This document shows positions 27,401 to 39,400 of a DNA stretch of 64,000 nt, piece after piece. The stretch is from Uloborus plumipes (lineage: Eukaryota > Arthropoda > Arachnida > Araneae > Uloboridae), in assembly GCA_038373865.1 (NCBI GenBank), contig JAXGGA010003970.1, positions 30,611-94,610 of the forward strand, read 5' to 3'. Under the pieces are notes generated by a model. That model worked only from the letters and a program-made list of their open reading frames with translations, had not been told where the DNA came from and ran no database searches. Numbering within the stretch: position 1 is the stretch's first letter; the number at the start of each line of letters is the position of its first letter. A program made the position numbers and the translations under genes.

Positions 27401-30400
27401 TTTGTATTGTATTCACTTCGAACATCATTTCTTACAAAAATTGAATGTCTGATAATTTTGAATATCTGACGCTAAGAAAAGCATCCAAAGTCTTTCAATT
27501 TGAAAGTACCACACTCTTACTTAACATATTTTAAAAATATCAAATAAATAAATAAACTAATAATAATAATTTAAGATGTGCGCATGTTCTAATACATGCA
27601 TGAGTACACGCATTTATTATTTTGAGTTAGTACCCATCAGTTTTTTTTTTTTTTTCCTTTAATAAATGCATCATCTTTTTTATTTGTTCATGTTAATGCC
27701 CCTAAAGCCCTTCTCGTTGAAATAAACTATTATAACAAAAATCAATAGATTGTACAAATGACATCAAACTTTATTGATCACTTAGATTTCACGGGAAATG
27801 GATTTGGTAAAACCTTCCTCGAAACAGTCTAGTTACGGCCTTGTTAATGTTAATGGTATGTGAAAGAAAAATGGTTGTTTCAGGCGGAAGCTCAGGAATT
27901 TGAAGCTTACCATCTTGCTTGAATTGCTACAACCTTTTTAACGGAGGTTTAAAAAAATCTGCAAGACCAGTGAGTTGGTCCCCCTGTTTATGTAAAAAAA
28001 AGAACTTCAACCCTGAGAACCCTCAAAAACTTGTAAAAAATTTTGCTCAAATAGTGAGGTAGTTTTTTTTTTTTAGTTTAGAAGGAACTTTGAACATGGG
28101 AACCGTTTGAAATTTATAAATAGCTTTACTTTTTTCATGAAGAAGTAAAACACAAAACTTTACTTGGTATTAAAGAACTGTTACAAAAAATACTTAAAAT
28201 GTAAAGTAAGAATTGTAGTAATTATACAAAATCAAACAAACATATGTGGAAAATCATAGAAAATAAGGATAAGTAATCAGTTAACTCAGGTAAAAAAATG
28301 TTGTACATTATATTATTACACTAAGTGTCTCTTAATAAAATCAACAGTTAATTGAATCATTCACTTCAATGAATCAAAGCGTTAAAAACAGAACAAAGTC
28401 CAGCTTTATTAAATTAGCTGCTTTTTCGGATTAAAACTGCTTAGCTCAAACGCGATACATATAAGCAGCGGACACTGTATTATGCTATTATTATTACTTT
28501 TTTTCCCTTTTTAATATATACATATTTTTTTTTATTTATTGCGGGCGAGAAAAAGTGTCAGAGGAGTGGTCAAATCTTTCAACGGACCGATTGCTGGTCC
28601 GTGTGTCGGACCATCGGTAGATGATCACTGCCATGGGAGATGCCTACCGTAACGGATTTCATCATTACCTGTAGAAACTCAGGGAACCTTCAGATTTTTA
28701 GTTTGTACATAGGGAGAAAAGGAACTTCAATCTATGAAAAGGACCCTAACCTCTTAACTTTTAAGCTCAAAATTAAGAATGCTGCCATTAACGGATCATC
28801 GGCAGTTGTTTGCAGGCTACTGATAATAGGCCTTTTTTCAAAAACTAACAGGCTGTCCCCTCTTTCTCAATTGAAATTAGTTTTGCCAAAAGCAGGAAAC
28901 TAAGCTATATGAAAGCTTTACGCCTGAGCAATAATTTTTAAATCTAGCTGCCATACCCCCAACATGATTTAAGATTTACAAATTACCGGGGTCCCCCGAA
29001 CAAACGCATTGAGCGTTTTTTAAGGAAACATATGGCAAGGGAAAAATTCCTTATAAAACTGAAATTTAAAGGATAGAGGAAAAAAAGAGACTAGATGTTG
29101 AAAAGTGGACTTAGGGCAACTTGAAACTAAATAAAAAGGACATTTTATGCTGAACACAGTTTTCAAAATTTTTTTGACATCTTTAAAAATGATTTGGCAA
29201 TAAAATTTTCCGCAGACCCCATTTTTGAGCAAATTTGTACAATTGCCACTTTAGAAATGGCTGCAAAATAAAAAATATAGCATGTAAATTTGTTTCAATT
29301 GCAGTTTTGTTAATAGCTACCTTTTAGTAATCCATGATAAAATACTCAGGAAAATTAAAAATGTTGAGCGACACTGACTAGGTGATTTGAAAAGAATTGA
29401 CCCTTACAACAGCAAATAGAGTGCTTTGTCTACATATTAGTACAGGCTGTAGCGCTATTACATGAAAAAAAAAAAAGGTTTAAATTAACTTTAATTGCAG
29501 AAAATAGGTTGAATAATAATTCTGCTTCTAAGAATTAACACGTTGAAACGGTTCAAATGGTAAATTTCTCCGGCGCAGCGGAAACTTAAATATCATACAA
29601 TATCAAAATATTTTTATGTAAACAAAGAGTCATACTGTACAACTGATTTACGCTACAGGCGATTCAAGAAATTAATGTGTTAATTTTTTAAATAAAAATT
29701 TCGATTCTTTCACATATTTGGCAAAACGTCAAGGGACTGGAAGAGGGCTTAAATATTACAGGGCACAAATATAAATTTTTCCATGAACTATAGGTCATAC
29801 TGTGCTACCATTTCGGTTACTGGCAATAAAAAAAAATCTTACATAAAAATTTTTAAAAAATTAAACTTAAAATGTTATTCTTCACATATTTGGCAAAATT
29901 TCAAGTGCCTTGCGAGAGATGTAAACATATGTTAACTTCAAAGCAATTTTTTCTACAAACATTTGATACCAATACACAACTTTTCCCACCGCAGGCTTTC
30001 TGATTTTTTTAAAAAAATTAAAATCGACCCACCCAAATACTCGGTAGGTATGGCAGATTGGAAATCCATGCAGGATATCGTTCTAGACAAGATTATGCTC
30101 GAACGATCGGTGTTCTGATGAAAGGATGGCTGGGCCATTTATATTTTTAACTTATCCGTATTAGAATTTAATAAGGGCTGTTGAAATGTTTTGTTTTTAA
30201 TTATTCTACTGTTAATGTTTTAGCTATTTTACTTCATTGAATAAATTATTAATTGCTAATTCTGTCATCATTCTCATGAGCTACGACACTACTCTGTTAC
30301 GTATTCGATAGAATAGATGGACAAAAGTGACGCAACTTTCCGGGTAGGACACATTTGAGACAAGCAAAGAAACACATACGTGCACCTTCTCCGAGTGAAT

Positions 30401-33400
30401 GGCGGTTCGATGACGCATCTCGGGAGCTGAAATGTTCGAGGTTATCAGAAATTTCTGGTTCATTCATTGAACTGATAAAATTCACGTTTTAAATTCGTCA
30501 AAACGAATGGAACTGCAAAAGTGTTGGTTTTTCTCGCACACTATTACGTAAACACAAAAACGAATGCAAACAATGAAGTAGTGTTCAACTTACAACGCTA
30601 TCGTAAAATAGGGTGTTTCAGAACAAAACTTCCGGATCATACAAAGAAATTCTTCATAAATATACCGTCGGGTACTTTTCGCAGTTAAATTTTTCTTTAG
30701 AAAGGTAATATTATAAGAAGAAGGAAAAAATATCTATGTCATTCTGGCAACACTATTGGCTTCTGTGCAAGGCTGAAAGCGAGACGCTAAAAAACATCAA
30801 GTTTTCATAGTCTGAAAAACTTTGTACGTAAGTACCGACCCCTTTATATTTCAAATCAAAAAACAGTATGTTTAAATTATGCATACATCAGAGCAACGGA
30901 GTACCCACATTAGAAGACACAACATATTTTAATTTTGCCCCATAAAAATGAAAAATTCTTCATAATGTCATAGGATAAGGATTTGTGGGGTGAATCGGAA
31001 CCCTTTGCTCTGTTGTTCCAATTAAAACTTATTTAAAGGAAACTGTTTGAAAAATCAAGATTCTAGCCCCAATTCTTGTAGCCCAGACAAGGACAAGGAT
31101 ATTACTGTTTATCTCTTCTCGTGAGCAACTAGATTTTAGAATGACAGAAAGTTGCAGATTAAAAATGATTTTTGATCCAGGAGACTTCTTTTTATTTAAA
31201 ATCCATGGGGAAAAGTCATACAGACTTTATGTAGCAAAATTCCAGCACACAGACAGTGATGAATTGGGGAGAAAATCTTGCAGTACAATCCCCGAAACCT
31301 AGAGGTTTCAAGAAAAGGCAGAATTCATCCCAGGAGATGTTATGAAAAAACTTAAGCCAAGTCACAATTGCTAGTTTTAAGGCCAAGTACATATTTGTGG
31401 ACGACATGAGTGACTTCCATTTGTGTTAAATCTTAGTATTTCAATTCAAAAGAATTCCTCAAAATTAATTTTAATTTTTCATAAGTTTTAAATTATTTTG
31501 AATTTTGACAAATCATAAACGTCTACTGGTATAGAAAATAAACTTTTATTTGACAGTAACTATCTGTTCTTATTCTCCCCCATCAATATTACTCATGTTT
31601 GTGAGACCCATTACAGGTTAAATTGAAAAAAATAAAAATTTTAACATCTGTTCCGATCGTCCCCTATCAGCGGGGGGGAATCGGTACACCCCTAAATTTT
31701 TATGTATATAAATAATAACTGTTCAAAATGTTTTGTCTTTGCGTGGAATATCAAAACCAAAGCAAGAGCGAAGTTTATACCAAAAAATTCAAATTAAAAA
31801 AGAATCTAATAACTACTGTAAAATCCTGAAAATACCCCGCCCCCCTCCCCTATTTTCAAAACTAAACTGATAAATTTCAGGTGGGGGTTTATAATCGAGA
31901 TTTTTTATACAGTGTATTCAGAATAAGAGAAATTTCACTTTTTTCCAAAAAGGGGGGTGGGGGAATAATCGATCGGAGGATTACTTTCGGGATTTTACGG
32001 TACTTTTTTACAGTCAAAGCTGAAATGTGTACCGATTCAACCCATTTTACGGTACATTTAATAACATTCGTATATATTGGCATAATTTGAAAACTTTCCT
32101 ACTTTCTTACTGTTACTTTAAAAAAGCATTTACATACAAGGGCTGTTAGAAATACAAACAACTTTTTTTCCCCTTGAAAACTTGATGGATACGAGCCAAG
32201 TGTGTGTACGTGTACTGATCTTGTACTTTTTGGGCACATGAGTGATTTAATACCGGTCTGTCTATAACATCAATCAATGGCAAACAGCATTTGACAGATG
32301 AAATTAGTTATATTCTGGTCTTTCTTTTTTCGTTTCAAGGAAAATGATGAAACATCTGAAACAGCGCTACTGAATCAAATTTTGGTAGAAACTGGCACTG
32401 TCCAGCCAAAATCAGTCAGAAGGTGCAGACGGCTTTCGAAGGTCATTTTCCGGCACATTTCTTGCACTTGATTCAGAAATCTTTCGGAGAAAAACCAGGC
32501 TTTTGTGGAAATACATAGGATTTACAAGAGACAATTGAACCAAGTGGCATCTTCTTGTCCTCATTAGCAGGTTTCCTCTCGTTAGCTCCCCCACTATAGT
32601 ACTAATCATGTCACGAATGATAAATATCAGGCAAAATGTTTTGGAGAATGTTTTTAATTTTTTTCCTAAGCAATTGTGATCAGAAATAGCCTAAAGGGTC
32701 AATGTGAGACGAACATGACCCGATCTCGGGCTGCCCCACGGGTCGCTTCGGTATAGACCCTTAGTTATGCTGGGGAAACTACGAAGAATCCGTGGCATCT
32801 CTACGCCTCTCCCCAAAAACTCGCATATCCCGTTCTGGACGATGGCGGATTTATAAAGAATCTTCAGCCCCCACCCCCCAACCCCCGATCCTTGCAGCAC
32901 GTGAACCACAACCGATCGTGATCGTTCCATGCAGAAACGACAGGGAAACTGCGGGAGCAGTTTCCGCACCGCCCCCTCACCTTGCGCCACCCCATGCAAC
33001 AGGCAGGTCCGCCGACCTCGTGAACGGAAAAAACGGGAGATCCGGTCGAAGCTCCGAGGGAGATTTTGCACCATGCTATAATGAACGAAAATAAAACAAG
33101 TATTGCTAGAAAAAATATACTCATGTAATGTCACGATTTGGTAAATGGGTTTTCTTTTTATGTTCTTTTGTGCGTCATTCGCTATAACCTTGCACATCTT
33201 GGCTCTCATTCCATTCATTTCCACTCGAAAACGTTGATCTGCCTGCTATGCACTATTCAACATTGTTTGGGATTTTTATGGGATTGGCGAGAAATTTAAA
33301 AGTGTGATACCGTCGGCCCCGCTCGACCGGATACTGTCGCTGCCAAGAAATACTATTCAATTAAGCGGGGTATTCGTTTAAGCGGGAATCTTTAACATTG

Positions 33401-36400
33401 CGTCTATGACACCATTCCAGGATGTTTCATCCGTTTAAGCAGGGTATTCGTATACCCGTTACCCGATCAAGCGGGGACGACAGTATAGTATAGTCACATT
33501 TTGTTACTAGTTTTATGCTTTTTCATGTTTGTCGGTTCTTCTCTCGTCGTAAAAAATGTATCTGTCGCCACCTTTCCCCCTTCTTCCCCGTTTCGCCGAT
33601 CGGCCGGCAGGCGGAGTCGAAATTTTACGTGATGTCATTTTCCGTGACGCTCGATGGCTGCGGGCGCGAAGCGGTTATTGAGCGTCATCGAGTTTGCTTT
33701 TCTTTTGGCATCTGGAGGCTTTCGAGAGAGCGGTCCCCGATGTTCATCGAGCAGCACGCGTGAGAGCGACGCCGCGTCGAGGGGTCGCGAGCCGGCTGCT
33801 CCGTGAATGCGATCTGAATGCGAAATCCGACGGCATCTGAACGATGCTTTTAGTTATGTAATGTACGGACCTCTCCACGACCATTTCAATTGGATCGTGT
33901 GTGATTCAAGATAGCATTTTTAACGTTGGGTCGAAACTAGGTTTTTTGGGTGAAGTTGCTAGAGATGAAGGGCGCCCTATTCTCTGGGAGCAACTTTTAT
34001 TCGCCATGATGGCTGTGTCCAGTTTGGCGATCTCACGTTTTGATCGTGCGGTGAGAGGGTGGGGTCGATCGGGGGTCCGGCTTCGAGATTCGTCGGTGTC
34101 GTGATTTTTGGTGCTGCGCTACGTCGTCCGGAGTCCCCACAATGGCGTTTCTGGAGAGAAGGCCAAATTTTAATTCTTATACAAAGAAAAAAGAAAGAAT
34201 GATTTTATTTAATGATGAACATATTAGCTAGAAGATGGTCACTCCATTCAAAAACAGGTTGTTTGATAGTTTAGGGCAAATGAGGCATTCTTAATTTTTT
34301 GTTGAAGATTGCAAGTATCTTTGTAGACTCTAATGCCAAAAGTAGTCCCCGAGCCCGACTCGAATACGCTCGGCCGGAGAGCGGGGTTCCTCGGGGGAGT
34401 CCAGATTTATGAGATGATCGCTCTTTCGTCAGAGTTTCGGCTAATCAAATAAAAATAAAGAAAGATTTTCTTTAATGATGTATATATTAGTCAGATAGAT
34501 ATAGTCCATTGTTAAAAACTGATCATTTGGTATTTTAGGGCAAATGAAGCATTCAAATTTTTTTTTTTCAAAGATTGAAAGTATGTTTATAAATTCTAAT
34601 ACTAAAAGCTGGCCATATTAACAGTTTGCGCTGTTCCCCATTTAGAATGGAGGCTATCGGCTATCTAGTAATTCGATGCATATCTATTATTGCATCTCTT
34701 TCCACAGAAACTAGAAACACTTGAGTTTGGGGTCCCATACGGGATGTCAATCGTGGCAGATTGCGCATCCGTGACAAAAACTGCGGGGAATCTGTAGACT
34801 ACATCATTTCCTGCATAATTACAGGGCATTCCTAGTGCCTTCACCTTAAAGTACCCTATAAAGAACGTGAACCATGAAAGGCAAATGCATTAGTTATCTC
34901 ACTTCTTACCTTATTCTACCTTAATTTCATTGCAAGTTGAATTTGTGCGTGTCTGGTTGGAACAGGAGTTGGAGTACATATGCAGTAGGCGAAGCTTGCT
35001 CGTGGCATAGTCGAAAGTGCGACTTACCTTGTCATATGTGTTAGCCGATCGATCCCGCGGAATACTCTGCGGTACCAACCGACCAACAGAAAAACCGTGG
35101 CATTGGTATCTGCTCGGGAGAAAAGAATTGAGAGTACTGCTTGGAATGGTTTGCGGTTCGTGATTGCTTTGTCATCATGTTGAACTTTATCGTTTGCGAA
35201 TCACCATTTGGCGGCCGGAGACCTGGGTATGCCTTCGAATTCAGTTGTTCTGAAGGATGTGTTTGAATTCACCGGGTGGCTTGCTAAGCCTGATGTCGCT
35301 ACTTGTGTGTTTGACTGGAGCCGCTGTCGCCTTCTGAATTGTTCCTGCCTGTTGACAGACGTCTACTAAAAGAGTGGTCGACGATGTGTAGTGTTTCTGC
35401 AGGATTGAAAAGCTCTTCATCTGTTGTGACCGCCTAAAAAATGTGAATCGACAGACTAATGGTTTGAGTATTACCTTTAAGTGACTGCCTTCTATCGGGT
35501 GTGTCTTTTCAGTTGAGAACTTTTAATGAAATGTAAAGTATTTTTCCAGGAACTGTTTATCATGTTTCATAGGACTCTATAATTTGTTAAGGGGGGTTTG
35601 TTTGATTTTAGTAAACTATTTTGGGTGTATTATGTGACACAGTTTTACATGCTTATTTACACGTTTTTACACATGTTGAAAATAAATTGTTGTTTATTTG
35701 TTAAAAATGATTCCTCTCAATTCTTTTCTCCCGAGCAGATACCAATGCCACGGTTTTTCTGTTGGTCGGTTGGTACCGCGGAGTATTCCGCGGGATCGAC
35801 CGGCTAACAATATGCCAGCTGAACCAATCAGAGGTGACACATGTGCAAGTGCGTCAAGGCTTTCCAGAACATTCCATATGTAGTAATGTGATTGCGGTTA
35901 AATTGTGGATTTGCCATAAAACTGAACTTTTGAATTTTTGATGGGTCACAATGCGTGACTTTTAGTTTGTCGAACAGGGGGACTTTTGTAAGATTTTTTT
36001 TTTGAGCGGGGCTTTTTTTAGAAATGTATAAGAATTTAACTGTTATACCGGCGATTTCTCAAGATTTCAATGCAAATTGGTCATCGCCATACGTATCACC
36101 AAAACTTCGTCCTGCTCAGCCTTCCTTTTAATTGGAGATTAAACTTCTGAAATAGTTTTAAAAAGGTGTCATTTCCGACGTAAAAGTATCGAGGAAACTC
36201 CGCTGTTACGTTCGCACAATATTAGGGTTTAAGACTAGCTTAAAAATGCTTCAGCAAAAACGTTAACATCGGAGAAAAGACCTCAGCAAAATGCTAAAAT
36301 GTGGAAAGTTAATAAATAGGGAATATGTTTACATATCTTTCTAACTGCTTCTATGTTTTTCATCTCCTGTTGTGAGCTGAATTCAAAATTCAGTCATTAC

Positions 36401-39400
36401 ATCTTCAAAGAAATAAATTCACACGACATCGGAGCAAAGCAGCAAAAATGCAGTGCTTCATTTTGGTCATTTTGGCGGGTATTTTCTTATTTTGCGAAAA
36501 CGTGACGGCGGCGGCCGAGATACAAGTCTCCCGTCATCCCGAACCGTGGCAGATGACATCCTCCCCCCCCCCCCCACCTCGTGCGCACACGGAGTCTCGA
36601 TCGCGACACCCCCCCCCCCCCGCGGGACGTCGGCCGTGCGTCTCCTTCCGGGGGTGACGACTGCGTGGGGGAGTGCTGTTTTACAAGTATGCAACTGATA
36701 TTTTGTATGTATTCTCTACTAATAATAAAGCTGAAGGTGGTTCTGTCTGTCCTTCTTTCTTTCTGTCTGTCTGTCTGTTACGCGCGTAGCGCCAAAACCG
36801 TTCGGTCGATTTTCATGCCAATTGGCACAAAATTAGTTTGTAGCATGTAGTTTTGCACCTCGAAGCGATTTTTCGAAAATTCCATTTCGTTCTTTTTCTA
36901 TTCGAACTCTTAGCGGAAATTCGATAAAATAGGGAAGAAATATTCCATACACATTTTCAAGTCTTATGTCATTCAAAAGCTTGAAATTTTCTGCACAAAA
37001 TGACGTTTTTTCGAAGTTTCTACGATCATCAGGAGAGCTGTAACAATTGTTTTTAGAATCTCGAAATTCAGGGCTTACCTTCAGTAAAGCAAGCCAAACT
37101 ATTCTAAAATGGCTTTGCTCGCGAATAAAATTTGTTTGAAAATAGAGATGAAATGAATTATTTTATCAACGGAAATCAACTTTTCATGTTGTTACCATGG
37201 TTACGTTTTTATTTCGTTCTTTTTCCCTTAATAATTTTAAAAATGTATTTGTTTTTGTAACAATCCAAATTCCAAGCCTTATTAAAATTAGTCAAATGAA
37301 AGATTAAAAACCGTGATAAGATGGCACCTGTCAATCAAATGAGAAATCGAGTCCTTTCCTTAAAATACAGGATACCATTCTAAATTTATCGTCTGCAAAA
37401 CATATTTTACTTCATTATTAATTTATTTCAATATAAATTGCAGCAAATGGCTTGAGTGAACGAATTTAGCTTTTAATTTATCGTTTGCTGGTTGATCTTT
37501 GTCGATGTTTATTGTTTTTATTATCATTGTGAAGAATAATGCACGAAATTTCTATGACTAATACTTAAAATTTTTAGGATCAGTTGAGTTTAAAAGAAAA
37601 AATTGCTCCAAATATACTTTTGCAATGTGATTATTTATTGTTGGACTGTAATTTGCAGCAATAATTGCATTTAATAAATAATGAAAGACAAGATTAAAAA
37701 TTATTTTTTTGGCGACTTTTTTACAATTTGGCATTTAATTCTATTTCAGTATATTTACTTCTATCTTACTGCGATATTGCAACGTTCTTTCTAAAGTATG
37801 TCATTTCGGAAAATGTATTATTTTGTTTTTGAAGTTAGGAAAGAAAACTTTCTTCTTCTTTTAAACTTTGGTAAGATTTCTGTTGGTTTCTGTGAGCAAC
37901 AAAATTTTTCTTATTTTTTCTTTTGGCTTATTTTTGTGCACCTATCTGTGGGGTTGCATTCGAATGTCCCCAAGGGGGTGATTTACCCCTTTTATGGGGT
38001 AATCAGGGCTTTCAATGCAGACCAAAGTGATATGAATTGGCGCGACCACTTGGCGATATCTCGCCAAGCTTTTGGTCACCAAGTGTTTGACGCCAATTTG
38101 GCGACATATCGCCAAGTTGGCAATAAATTTAGCGAAAAAAAAATTTTTTGGGTTCAATTTGGCGCTATTGGCGATATTTTGCGAAAAATCTACTGAATGA
38201 TGTTAAAATCGGCGATATTTAGGAGATTAATCATTGTAAAACATTTTTTTGCATTGTTTCGTGGCAAACTAGGGATGCAAATGTTTGAATTGTTATCTTA
38301 CTCACTTCAAGCACTATTTTAGCACTTAAGGCATCTACTAAGAAATTTACACGTAAAAGGAAGTAGTGTAGGGTCCATACCAAATTTTTATATCATACTT
38401 TGAAGGAATTATAGTTGAATTATAACTAAAATAGAGTATTTTTTTCTGCTATATCATTTTTTTACAAATGAACTTTTAATTTTATACCACGGGCAAAGCC
38501 GTGCGGGTACCGCTAGTATTGTATATTCGGATACGATACACGTATGTTTAATGCCCATGAAACCGGTCGGTCGTTCGTTCGTTCCGACGCCCGGAGGGTC
38601 TCGCCGGGAGCCGAGGCGACGCCCGGATTCAAATTCCTGTCTCGAACACCGACGCACGAGGACGCGCCTCGCCGCCTCTCACCTTGGGGCGTGCCGTGCA
38701 GGATGTTGACGGTGACGGAGCCGTGCGTCTCGTTCTGCGGGCTGATGACCATGGCGTAGAGGGAGCCCTTGCGGGCGATGTCGTCCACCGTCTGGGTGAG
38801 CAGGGCCTCGTCCTTCAGGAAGAGCACGTCCACCAGGATGCCCAGCGCCTTCACGCGCGCCTCCACGCTCTCCGCGTACAGCCTGCAACGCAAGCACAAA
38901 CGTCAGTGCCCGCTCCGTACCGAGTGGCCGCCGCGACCGTCCGGAACCTCGGCCCCCCCTTCGATGGGTTCGTTTCTCGATTCAAATTTAGAAACGGTCC
39001 CGTCGGTTTCTCCGTCTCGGAGACCAGCCTTCCGGACGGTGGGCTCCTCTCTGATCCGTGGTGAAACCCAGAAAGCAACAGACATTCAGTACGAAGGCTG
39101 AGGGCCGTGGATTAAACCGACACGTGGGCCAGGTGGCACCGTGTTTGATTCTGATGCAATTTAGTAGGTAATACACTATAGGGGGGGGGGGTCGACCCGG
39201 GATATTTTGACCGGGTCGGCTGTCGTAAGTTTTTGAAAGCTGGGTCGATCCATGTCGAATTAGCCAGGAAAACGGGATTTTTTAACCCATGTCCTCAGAT
39301 TTTGATAAAATGTGGTGTATTTAATATTTCTATGGTGGTAAGTAACCATATGAATTCTTTTGCCCATATGTGATCTGGTTTTTGTTTTACAGGCCGTCAA

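Larger units (their letters stand above)
10351..38682 (-). other. NCOA5 giant intron, about 28 kb
   Basis: Donor GTGAGA at 38682-38677, acceptor ending at 10351. It contains the listed elements plus long AT-rich stretches with nothing recognised: 11250-12410, 12650-14100, 16800-19540, 25850-26880, 27100-29590, 29930-31810 and 32003-33300. CpG-richer islands lie at 15660-16100, 16400-16720, 20240-20810 and 33560-34130. Two weakly similar segments near 11785-11836 and 12945-13012 may be old copies of one repeat. Confidence 0.8.

Noticed and set aside
32691..33224. 177-codon minus-strand open frame
   Set aside because: No recognised motif, ordinary composition, no neighbouring splice structure; likely chance in a GC-richer patch.
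38544..39101. Several plus- and minus-strand open frames around the conserved-domain exon
   Set aside because: They result from high GC and few stops; only the minus frame of 38882-38683 matches NCOA5 and fits the splice phases.
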